A stretch of DNA of 64,000 bases from an uncultured Neglectibacter sp. (GTDB taxonomy: Bacteria > Bacillota > Clostridia > Oscillospirales > Acutalibacteraceae), in NCBI GenBank assembly GCA_946554335.1, contig CAMNSA010000008.1:1-64000 (forward strand), given 5' to 3'. Both the position numbers and the translations under genes were made by a program. The first letter of the stretch is position 1, and each line of letters starts with the position of its first letter. Shown piece after piece: positions 16,160 through 22,646 of the stretch. The notes beneath the pieces are model-generated. The model had not been told where the DNA came from, made no database searches, and saw only the letters and a list, made by a program, of their open reading frames with translations.

Positions 16160-17314
16160 ATGTTTCTCAGTGTAGAAAGACCTTTGGATAGTTCGAAAGG
16201 TGGGTATGTTTATTACAGCATCCCCACCAAGGCGGAAAATGATAAGGCCTATGATCTTGTTTCAGAGTTTTGTCAAGAGCGACTTGCACTGAAATATGGC
16301 GGTTGGAAGCACGCAGAAGACCGCCTGGCGGTTGCTCTCGATTTGATGAGGAAAACGGGCAGCGCTTTTCAGTACTTTGTTCTCAAGGAAATCTCGGAAC
16401 TGTCCAGGGAAGAAAACGGTTGGGTCTTTTGTTATGCTTCTGTATCTATTCTTGACTACCTGCTCGGCTTGACACAGGTCAACCCACTGATCCCACATTA
16501 TCACTGTCCAGCCTGTCATCACATAGAGGAAGTGGATACGGTCAATGACGGCTTTGACCTGCCGCCGAAGGCCTGCCCTGAATGCGGGGCGGATATGGAA
16601 CGGGATGGGCATAACTGCTCGGAGCACATCTGCTGGGTGAATTCCCGGGGCGATGTAAGAAGTCATTCACAGGACCTGGGTGTGACCCAGGCCGTTTTGC
16701 AAAAACTGCAAGGCCGACTGGACCGCAGGTTTCATGAGGCCTTTTCATCGAGGAGAACAGGGGAAGAAGAAATGCGTTCTATTATAGCGGGGAGATGGGA
16801 AACCAGTGAGCGGTTAAACAGACTTTTCCAAACCACTAAAATAGCGCCCCAGGACATTCCAGTGTTTGAAAAGGGCCTTTGGAACCTGATCGCCAGGGAA
16901 ACTCTCGGGGAAGTACCGGCTTTTAATGGGAAAGAACACTTTTTTGACGAAATCGAATTTCATCAGTTGAGCCGACTTTTCGGTTATCGCCACGGGGCCT
17001 TCGAAGAGAAGAAAAGACTAGAAAATTTGGAGGAAGCCCATTTTTATGCGCTACGTGATGAAATATACGATGCGCTTCTTGCAAGTGGCTTTTCCTGGGA
17101 AGAGGCCGCTTGGGCCGCACGAAGCATTTCCAATGGGAAAATGAGAGATTTTCGTATTCCTGATAGTGTGAAAGGGAATATGGAATCAATCAGGCATCTA
17201 TGGCCCAAAGGGGCATGCCTTACACGGATTTGGGATAAATATCTCTTGCTCTGGTATGAGCGCCGTTATCCCACTCAGTATGCACAAGTCTGTATCAGCT
17301 TTGATGACGAATAG
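16160..17314 (+). CDS. Small PolC-derived protein lacking the polymerase active site
   Basis: A 384-aa protein; AAGGAG lies 9 bases before the ATG. Residues ~45-70 (RLAVALDLMRKTGSAFQY) align with the start of the PolC palm. Residues ~103-150 match PolC's conserved VNPL-PHY string and its four-Cys zinc ribbon (HCPACHH ... CPECG). Residues ~310-380 match the PolC segment around the PKA...YxxxxYP motif. In PolC, the ribbon is followed by a segment ending in the catalytic PDIDLNFSG motif. Here that motif is absent, and the exonuclease and PHP parts are missing. I infer a catalytically dead polymerase relative. It follows retron ncRNA 2 by ~60 bp, so it may be the retron's effector or accessory protein; I do not know a retron class with this partner. 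Confidence 0.7.
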   Translation: MFLSVERPLDSSKGGYVYYSIPTKAENDKAYDLVSEFCQERLALKYGGWKHAEDRLAVALDLMRKTGSAFQYFVLKEISELSREENGWVFCYASVSILDYLLGLTQVNPLIPHYHCPACHHIEEVDTVNDGFDLPPKACPECGADMERDGHNCSEHICWVNSRGDVRSHSQDLGVTQAVLQKLQGRLDRRFHEAFSSRRTGEEEMRSIIAGRWETSERLNRLFQTTKIAPQDIPVFEKGLWNLIARETLGEVPAFNGKEHFFDEIEFHQLSRLFGYRHGAFEEKKRLENLEEAHFYALRDEIYDALLASGFSWEEAAWAARSISNGKMRDFRIPDSVKGNMESIRHLWPKGACLTRIWDKYLLLWYERRYPTQYAQVCISFDDE

Positions 17315-17389
17315 CACCAAATCAGGTACAGATAAGTAGTAAAATAGAATAGCATAAACCTCAAACAAATGAAAAGGAGAGTAAGAAAG

Positions 17390-18142
17390 ATGGATGAACT
17401 AAAAGCAAAAGTTGAGGAATTGGAAGCAGCAAAAGATGATGAGGAACGGATTCAAGTTTTACAGAAAATTGGTGCAAAATTGATCAATGAATATGAGATT
17501 AAGATTGGGCGTTTGACTATTAAGCCAATGCTTGTAGAAGCGTACTATTTTAGCAAAAATTTTCAAGATGATGCGGCGCATGCCGCAAATAGCAGTAAGG
17601 CGAACACTTACGAGCTCGCTCGACAGAGGCAAAAAAATCATTTTGGTGAGCTGTATATACATTATGGCACAAAAGATGGACTTGACATCGTGTTATCAGA
17701 TGGGGAAAATTATTTTTTGTCCTTCTTGATAAAAAATTCACTTGTTGAAGAAGATGGCAAATGGGAATGGAAAACGCAATGTACAGTCTCCGAAAAGCTG
17801 TGTGAAAAGTGCGATGCATATGATACGTGCGAAAAAGGGAAAAGGTGTAAATATTATGGTGTGAAAGTTTTACATAGGTTACCCGACACGAGCAAACAAG
17901 AGATTGTTTTTATACCTCGAAGGGGGATCCCTGCTGACAAAAAATATGTAAGAACGCCTCTTGCTGCTCTGCCAATTGCAGAAATCAGAAAGTATAAATT
18001 CACGCCAGGCGTAAGTTGCACAGATATTATAAGGTGCTACATAACCCAGCAGTTGAAAAACGGTGTTGATGATCAAAAATTGGAGAAACTACAAGCTCTT
18101 GCGAAAGGGTTAATTGCTTGGAAAACGTTTAAGGAGAATTAA
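17390..18142 (+). CDS. Uncharacterised protein resembling methylpurine-DNA glycosylase (AAG/Mpg), with Cys cluster
   Basis: I chose ATG at 17390, 9 bases after AAAGGAGA, over the ATG at 17369. The 250-aa product resembles AAG/Mpg glycosylases in its central motifs. VEAYYF matches the catalytic Glu and Tyr string. DDAAHA matches the base-pocket His string. GELYIHYGTKDGLDIV matches the family's 'LYVYxxYG...NI' segment. A five-Cys cluster (CEKCDAYDTCEKGKRC, ~residues 137-155) is not a feature of that family and could bind metal. The resemblance was judged by eye and could be coincidental. The gene is AT-rich and sits in the retron island, 4 bp from the next gene. Confidence 0.4.
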   Translation: MDELKAKVEELEAAKDDEERIQVLQKIGAKLINEYEIKIGRLTIKPMLVEAYYFSKNFQDDAAHAANSSKANTYELARQRQKNHFGELYIHYGTKDGLDIVLSDGENYFLSFLIKNSLVEEDGKWEWKTQCTVSEKLCEKCDAYDTCEKGKRCKYYGVKVLHRLPDTSKQEIVFIPRRGIPADKKYVRTPLAALPIAEIRKYKFTPGVSCTDIIRCYITQQLKNGVDDQKLEKLQALAKGLIAWKTFKEN

Positions 18143-18145
18143 ACT

Positions 18146-18970
18146 ATGCTCTACTTTTCCTCTCTTCTCCGCTCCCCCGAATACCAGTCCGCAGCGGAAA
18201 ACCTGTTTTCTGTCCTAAAGGCCAACGGAGTCAAATATGACCTTCTGCCCAACACTCGGGACATCTGGTTGCGGGATTTTATGCCGGTGCAGTGCCGAGA
18301 TGACAGCTTTGTTTCCTTCCGCTATGAGCCCAGCTATCTGGAAAACGACCTGCAGCTGCGGACAGATTTCCGGAATGATATGAGCGAGCGGTTTCCCTTC
18401 CCTGTTACATATTCCAATATTGTTCTCGACGGCGGGAATGTGGTGTTTTCGCCGTCAAAGGAACGGGCTATCATCAGCGACCGGGTGTTTTGGGAAAATG
18501 GCGACCGGGAAAAAGCAGCGCTTATTCGACAGTTGGAACGGGAATTGAAAGCACAGATCATCATCATTCCGTCCCTTCTCAGTGACATGACCGGTCACGC
18601 TGACGGCATGGTGCGCTTTGCCGATGATTGTACTGCGCTTGTGAACCGTACCAGTTATAAAAACGGCTTGGAACAGCGGATTCGGAAAGTGTTAGAGCAA
18701 CACGGCATCACCATTTTGGAGTTCCCCTATTTTTTCTCTGCCAGGGGCAGCGCTGTTGGCTGCTATCTGAACTTTCTGGAAACGGAGCGGCATATCTTTT
18801 TGCCGGTGTTTGATTCCCCTGCGGATGACGAAGCAGTCAAAATGGCCGAAAGGATTTTTGCCAAAACAACTGTGCCCGTCAATATCGGTGAAATCGCCCA
18901 AGCTGGCGGCTGCCTCAACTGTATCAGCTGGAAGATCGAACCCCGGGATACGGTAGAGTACCGATTGTGA
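18146..18970 (+). CDS. Agmatine deiminase / PAD-family enzyme
   Basis: This 274-aa protein is short for the family. It shows the pentein-fold catalytic series: RDIWLRDFMP (substrate Asp/Trp region, ~40-50), LDGGNVV, MTGHADGMVRF (catalytic His ~151 and Asp) and GGCLNCISW with the nucleophilic Cys ~259. It should hydrolyse the guanidino group of agmatine or a peptidyl/free arginine. The usual GGGNIHCIT string is changed to GGCLNCISW. It starts 4 bp after the previous stop, with GGAG upstream, so the two are co-transcribed. Its role in an island with a retron is unclear. Confidence 0.8.
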   Translation: MLYFSSLLRSPEYQSAAENLFSVLKANGVKYDLLPNTRDIWLRDFMPVQCRDDSFVSFRYEPSYLENDLQLRTDFRNDMSERFPFPVTYSNIVLDGGNVVFSPSKERAIISDRVFWENGDREKAALIRQLERELKAQIIIIPSLLSDMTGHADGMVRFADDCTALVNRTSYKNGLEQRIRKVLEQHGITILEFPYFFSARGSAVGCYLNFLETERHIFLPVFDSPADDEAVKMAERIFAKTTVPVNIGEIAQAGGCLNCISWKIEPRDTVEYRL

Positions 18971-19045
18971 AAGAAGAAATCTCTCATGAGGATCCGGTGG
19001 TTATTCTGCGAGTCTGGGATCAATGTCACGAAAAGGAGCAGCTCC

Positions 19046-19645
19046 ATGGAAAAGAATTTCAATTTGTATACACGTGATCGTAAAGAAATTCTCGTCACAA
19101 AAAAAGAATTGAAAGCACATCTGATGTTGCAGGAGTTTGACCTCCCAAAAGCGCTGCTTCGGCTATTAACATTGGGTAGGGACGACCCCCTCTTTCCGCA
19201 ATACCTGATAAGAGCAGCTGTCAGAATGCAATTCATTACCTCCCTTGTATATCCCGTTCGAGGGGCAGGCTGTAATTCTTGGGGAGAGCCGTATGTCACG
19301 AAACCATCCATCAAAACATACGAAATTTTGTTTGACGGATACTGCGGGAATTTGGACGAATGCGCTGACCGATTGAAAGAAATTTTTACGGGAAATAATC
19401 TCGACCAGCAGAGCTTGACGCCGGAATATATAAAAAAGGTATTTGAGAAATACAGTGCCATAAAGCGTTACACACTTCCCATGCTGGGATATCATTCCGA
19501 TGATTTCTGCCATGCCTCCTTTTTTGAATATGTCATGCTATATGTCGTAGAACATGACAGCTATCCGGATTTTCCGATCCATCATGGTTATCGCTATCCC
19601 GAAATGCCGGGCGCTTCCAATTGGGATATCGAAGATTATTTTTAA
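19046..19645 (+). CDS. Hypothetical protein
   Basis: I chose ATG at 19046 with AAAAGGAG upstream; the frame is open from 18986 but that part lacks a ribosome site. The 199-aa protein has no signal peptide or membrane segment. It is rich in aromatic residues and charged N-terminally, with a C-terminal HHGYRYPEMPG string. I recognise no family. It follows the deiminase gene by ~75 bp and is the last gene before a terminator. Confidence 0.65.
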   Translation: MEKNFNLYTRDRKEILVTKKELKAHLMLQEFDLPKALLRLLTLGRDDPLFPQYLIRAAVRMQFITSLVYPVRGAGCNSWGEPYVTKPSIKTYEILFDGYCGNLDECADRLKEIFTGNNLDQQSLTPEYIKKVFEKYSAIKRYTLPMLGYHSDDFCHASFFEYVMLYVVEHDSYPDFPIHHGYRYPEMPGASNWDIEDYF

Positions 19646-19753
19646 CACAATTTAACCAAGCGAATTTCTTCGGCAAGAAGGGTTTGTCGAAAAGCATGTG
19701 TTAATCTTTTAGTAGGTGATAACCTGTGTTCAATCAAAATCAAATGCCGATGT

Positions 19754-19791
19754 AAAAATCCGTCCATTGCAGAAGCTGGACGGATTTTTCT
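19754..19791 (+). terminator. Rho-independent terminator ending the island cargo
   Basis: AAAAATCCGTCCA and TGGACGGATTTTT form a 13-bp stem around a 10-base loop with a T run. It separates the cargo genes from the mobilization module. Confidence 0.88.
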
Positions 19792-19806
19792 TTTGAGCCA
19801 TTATGA

Positions 19807-19863
19807 TGTCATGCATGACAATTACAGTTTTCCTATTATTAACTTTCCCCTGTCACCATGACA
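19807..19863. promoter_or_regulatory. Two tandem TGTCA/TGACA operator-like palindromes
   Basis: TGTCATGCATGACA (19807-19820) and TGTCACCATGACA (19851-19863) share half-sites and are 44 bp apart. They lie ~210-265 bp upstream of the excisionase-like gene in the stretch 19792-20071, which otherwise has no gene I can support. A repressor controlling the element's excision or transfer genes is a plausible ligand. Confidence 0.5.
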
Positions 19864-20071
19864 CCCCAGTTGACAAGGGCGTTACAATGGAGTTCCAGCT
19901 AAAATTTAATGACCGTCTGAACTGAAATATCCCGCCACGACTCCTCCGAGCGGAGGGTGAGCGTTTGATGGATTGACCACCCATCGGAACAGGAATGCAC
20001 CGGCTGGAACCGGAAGCTCCCAGGAAGCAGTTTCAGGTAGAACGGCGCAAAAAATCGAAAGGAGAGAAAGA

Positions 20072-20284
20072 TTGGCCGAAGGTAAGTACAAGAATTATGA
20101 GGAACTACCTCTCTTCCTCAATGCCAAAATGATTGGTGCTGTGCTGGGAATTTCTCCGGCAAGCAGCTACGAACTGTTCCATCAAGAGGGCTTTCCCACT
20201 CTGAAAATCGGGAACCGACTGGTTGTTCCCAAGGAGAAATTCATTCAGTGGGTGGAGCAGAACACGCAGGGAGGCACCCGATAG
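20072..20284 (+). CDS. Excisionase-like helix-turn-helix protein
   Basis: A 70-residue protein starting at TTG 20072 after GAAAGGAGAG. The frame is open upstream from 19973 but without a ribosome site. The winged-helix layout reads LFLNAKMIGAVLGISPASSYELFHQEGFP (~12-40), then LKIGNRLVVPKEKFIQWV, the standard MerR/Xis-like 'excisionase family' of conjugative elements. It overlaps the next frame by ~35 bp, as is usual in such modules. It probably aids excision or regulates the element. Confidence 0.8.
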   Translation: MAEGKYKNYEELPLFLNAKMIGAVLGISPASSYELFHQEGFPTLKIGNRLVVPKEKFIQWVEQNTQGGTR

Positions 20285-20658
20285 CTTTCCAGAAATATCC
20301 AACGCTCAACCCTGACCGGGACTATTTCAAAATGCCAAATTGCCTGTTCTCGCTGGGACTTGACCCAGGAGAGATCGCTGTGTATTCCTATCTCCTCCGC
20401 TGTGAGGATCGGAAAAGTTTTACCTGCTACCCCAGCTATAGAACCATCGGCAAGGCGGTTGGGCTGAGCCGGAACACCGTTCAGAAGTATGTTTCCTGCT
20501 TGGAACATAAGGGCTTGATTGAAACTGAAAAGACTTCCGTGTTCCGCAAGGACGGCTCTAAATGGAACGGGAATCTCAAATTCATGATCCGCCCAATCCA
20601 GTCCGCGCTGGAGCTTTACAACGAACAACAGCTATTGGGCACAGGAAGGCCCACGTAA
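20248..20658 (+). CDS. Helix-turn-helix replication-type protein (HTH_36)
   Basis: The core runs from YPTLNPDRDYFKMPN through LGLDPGEIAVYSYLL to the helix-turn-helix IGKAVGLSRNTVQKYVSCLEH and a GLI wing. It is the RepA-N-like/HTH_36 type protein usually next to the excisionase gene in Clostridia mobile elements. The start is uncertain: GTG at 20248 is used here, but the family start would lie near 20281, where a GGGAGG site precedes an ATA codon. It is 136 aa from GTG. It probably acts in element replication or copy control. Confidence 0.72.
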   Translation: MGGAEHAGRHPIAFQKYPTLNPDRDYFKMPNCLFSLGLDPGEIAVYSYLLRCEDRKSFTCYPSYRTIGKAVGLSRNTVQKYVSCLEHKGLIETEKTSVFRKDGSKWNGNLKFMIRPIQSALELYNEQQLLGTGRPT

Positions 20659-20764
20659 GCAGTTTTGTTTTGCCGGTAGGGCTGGGACACCACTCAGCAG
20701 GTCAAACGGCAAATTTGAGCCGCTGTGAGAAATGGAAAAGGGAGTTAACACTGCAAGCGCAAAT

Positions 20765-20890
20765 CCCGTTTTGCAAAACCGCTATACACGGGATTCCTGC
20801 CCTAGGGCAGGGCAAGCATAGCAGACGGCTATACGCCGTCCGCCAGCCGAGTAAACTCGGCTGCCCCCCTGCCCCCCTGAAGGGGGAGTA
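20765..20890. other. Hairpin-rich stretch, candidate oriT/nic region
   Basis: The 274 bases between the HTH gene and mobC hold no gene I can support but several perfect hairpins. These are CCTGCCCTAGGGCAGG (20796-20811), GACGGC-N5-GCCGTC (20824-20840), AGCCGAG-TAAA-CTCGGCT (20845-20862) and CCCCCTGAAGGGGG at the end. A hairpin cluster directly upstream of mobC is where an oriT is expected. No nic site can be named. Confidence 0.45.
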
Positions 20891-20932
20891 GAACCTCCAT
20901 CACCAAACCAAAGAGAAAGAAGGATTGCTTAT

Positions 20933-21280
20933 TTGAAGAAAGAAAAAACAGAGATCATTACCATGCGGATCAAGCCGCAGTACAAACAGGAAATCCAACG
21001 AAAAGCAAAGCAGGCACAGCTTACGGTCACGAATTATCTCACACTGTGCGGAATGAGAAAGAAGCTCGTTCAGATCCAAGGTCTAGACGAGCTTCTGACT
21101 GAACTGAAAGCGCAGGTGCGAAATCTGAATCGGCTAACCACCCTTGCCAACAGGGCTTCAACTAGTAGTGGCGTCTTCTTCTCGTCCAATACTTGCTTTT
21201 CTTTGTTCCAAATAGGAGTTTCAGTGGCAACAATACTGGAAAAAAGCAGATTTTCAGCGCCAAATTTAGAGTGCGTTTAA
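20933..21280 (+). pseudogene. mobC: Truncated MobC-type relaxosome protein
   Basis: It starts at TTG 20933 after AAGGA. Residues 1-74 follow MobC closely (EIITMRIKPQYKQEIQRKA ... LKAQVRNLNRLTTLAN), the ribbon-helix-helix accessory protein of mobilization relaxases. From ~21155 the frame runs into unrelated sequence, and the normal C-terminal part is lost. No relaxase gene follows. The element has therefore lost the ability to mobilize itself through a deletion or replacement whose junction is near 21155-21165. Confidence 0.75.
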
Positions 21281-21308
21281 ACTCCGCACTGTCTGTATAA
21301 CTACGCAT
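21162..21308 (-). CDS. Small basic hydrophobic protein (48 aa)
   Basis: The ATG at 21308 follows AAAGGAG on the minus strand with good spacing, and the frame is open for 48 codons. The product begins MRSYTDSAEFKRTLNL, has a hydrophobic middle (CFFPVLLPLKLLF) and ends in a basic stretch (WTRRRRHY). Its stop codon falls exactly where MobC similarity ends. The gene could therefore have been cut short by the same rearrangement. No family recognised. Confidence 0.45.
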   Translation of the reverse strand: MRSYTDSAEFKRTLNLALKICFFPVLLPLKLLFGTKKSKYWTRRRRHY

Positions 21309-21342
21309 ACAAAAAACTCCTTTAGTTAAATGTTAAAGGTTT

Positions 21343-21714
21343 TTATGAGAGATGATATCTTATTTCTATGGTGGATGATTGGCCGCTTGGCGTATCGTGC
21401 AGGACCTCGTCTTCTTCTTCCATACACTGACGCATAGCATTGCAAACCATAGACATCCGACTTTTCATTTTCAAAGCCTTGTGAATGTCATTTGCCTTGA
21501 TGGTAAGGAATTCTTGACCACGTTCTCTTGCCTCACATTTCAATCTGTCAATATACTCACGTATGGCTGCTGTCGAGATTCTTTCTTTTGCTTCCTTGTT
21601 ATCGGCCTTCCCATCCGGCACACCAGTATGAACACCCTCAGATAGCACTTTAACCTGTTCTTCCAACGCTTGGATACGAGCCAGCATTTCAATAATAATG
21701 GAATCATAATTCAT
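21343..21714 (-). CDS. Hypothetical coiled-coil protein, probably an autoregulated DNA-binding protein
   Basis: A 123-aa protein with GGAGAG before its ATG. The N-terminal ~25 residues form a coiled coil (IIEMLARIQALEEQVKVL). The middle is helical and charged (ISTAAIREYIDRLKCEARERG) and the C-terminal part resembles a winged-helix tail (LKMKSRMSMVCNAMRQCMEE). A 33-bp perfect inverted repeat lies immediately upstream and would overlap its promoter. I do not recognise a named family. DNA binding is inferred from the operator and is not shown. Confidence 0.6.
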   Translation of the reverse strand: MNYDSIIIEMLARIQALEEQVKVLSEGVHTGVPDGKADNKEAKERISTAAIREYIDRLKCEARERGQEFLTIKANDIHKALKMKSRMSMVCNAMRQCMEEEDEVLHDTPSGQSSTIEIRYHLS

Positions 21715-21730
21715 TCGATTCTCTCTCCTT

Positions 21731-21763
21731 TCTAATTAGAATTCTATCAGAATTCTAATTAGA
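21731..21763. promoter_or_regulatory. 33-bp perfect inverted repeat, probable operator
   Basis: 15-bp arms (TCTAATTAGAATTCT and its complement) around ATC. Each arm contains two nested palindromes, TCTAATTAGA and AGAATTCT. It lies 17-49 bp before the ATG of the minus-strand gene at 21714. Confidence 0.7.
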
Positions 21764-21792
21764 AGTCAAGATTTTTTCAAAGCAATTTCTTT

Positions 21793-21985
21793 TCATGACT
21801 CAAGGCATACGGTTGCCACAAATCTAGTGAACGGCGTGAAGCAGGAAAATGGCAGCATTAGAAGTCTAACTCCTCGGCAGGTGGCAGACCTTTTGGGACA
21901 TTCAACTTCCCAGATCACAGAGATGTACTACGTCAAAAAAGACACCACCCGACTGAACGGAATCACAGACGGATTCAACTTATGA
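21793..21985 (+). pseudogene. Tyrosine recombinase C-terminal fragment, right copy
   Basis: Frame from ~21793 to TGA at 21985. It carries the DSRHTVATNLV box and LLGHSTSQITEMYYVKKD, homologous to the left copy. No start or N-terminal domain is present. Here the Arg-His box reads DSRHT where the left copy has LRHT. It lies between the operator-bearing gene and tRNA-Trp. Confidence 0.8.
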
Positions 21986-22109
21986 AGCCAAAAGCACGCA
22001 GGACAGCGCTCCCGGATTGATGATTTTTTGATGATAAAACAAATGGAAACAGTGCGAACAGAACCCACCGAATACGAAAAAAGGCGCAGGTTTGGAGCTT
22101 CAATCGGGG
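21793..22109 (+). repeat. Island-flanking repeat, copy B
   Basis: Counterpart of 8436-8750: the integrase 3' end plus ~100 bp of conserved non-coding flank ending TTTGGAGCTTCAATCGGGG. An insertion of ~20 bp just after the stop distinguishes it from copy A. Confidence 0.7.
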
Positions 22110-22494
22110 TGAAACAGAGCGTGGAAGAAGCGGATTCGAAGTTGCTCCGCAACCCCTCTTGCGGTGCCCGAAATTTGTGAACTGCCGTTCCAAATTTCGA
22201 CCGCTGCGCCATTCCCGCCTCGCTGTATCCGCCACTGGCGGCGCTTCGGCGGCAATGCCCGGCACGCGCGTGCCTCGGTCTCTACCCACTATCACTACAA
22301 AAAAAGACTGGAACTACAAAAGCAGTTCCAGTCTTTTTTGGCAGGGGCAGAAGGATTCCTCTCGCCTGTCGGCTCGGTCGGTTCGCACCAGAGCGCCACT
22401 GGCGCTCGCTCACCCCTCGACACGCTCCGCGTGCCGAGACCAAGCCTTTTTACCGTAAAAAATGGGAGAGAAGCAAACGCTTCTCTCCCATTTT
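22110..22494. repeat. Hairpin mosaic B beside tRNA-Trp
   Basis: No gene is supported. It includes GTTGC-TCC-GCAAC, CCGCC-ACT-GGCGG, GAGCGCC-ACT-GGCGCTC, CACGC-TCC-GCGTG and the spacer GGCTCGGTCGGTTCG at ~22374. It also has two long terminator-like hairpins: one with GACTGGAACT arms at 22302-22338, and one of 17 bp at 22458-22495. The motif types match mosaics A and C. Confidence 0.6.
22339..22358 (-). repeat. Copy of the tRNA-Trp 3' end, probable attachment-site repeat
   Basis: 20 bases identical to the last 20 bases of tRNA-Trp (22495-22514), including the CCA, 156 bp away. Both copies are preceded on the plus strand by a T run from a long hairpin. A duplicated tRNA 3' end beside integrase remnants is the usual mark of integration at a tRNA gene. 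Confidence 0.7.
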
Positions 22495-22495
22495 T
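22458..22495 (-). terminator. Terminator of tRNA-Trp
   Basis: A 17-bp perfect stem (arm GGGAGAGAAGC plus an A/T end) with AAAC loop directly abuts the CCA end of tRNA-Trp. It ends in a T run on the minus strand. Confidence 0.8.
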
Positions 22496-22570
22496 GGCAG
22501 GGGCAGAAGGATTCGAACCCTCGGCACGCGGTTTTGGAGACCGCTGCTCTACCAGCTGAGCTATACCCCT
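22495..22570 (-). tRNA. trnW: tRNA-Trp (anticodon CCA)
   Basis: A full 76-nt cloverleaf on the minus strand with encoded CCA. The acceptor is AGGGGTA, the anticodon stem GCGGT/ACCGC holds loop CTCCAAA, and the T-loop string is GGGTTCGAATCC. It is the likely integration site of the island. Confidence 0.95.
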
Positions 22571-22646
22571 ATCTGAAATTTATCGCCTGATTATCTTAGC
22601 ATTTTCTGATAGGGATGTCAAGTTTTGAAATGAAAAAACAATTTGC

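Noticed and set aside
22159-22559. Two overlapping 99- and 131-codon frames running into tRNA-Trp
   Set aside because: They cross the hairpin mosaic and the tRNA gene and have no ribosome site.
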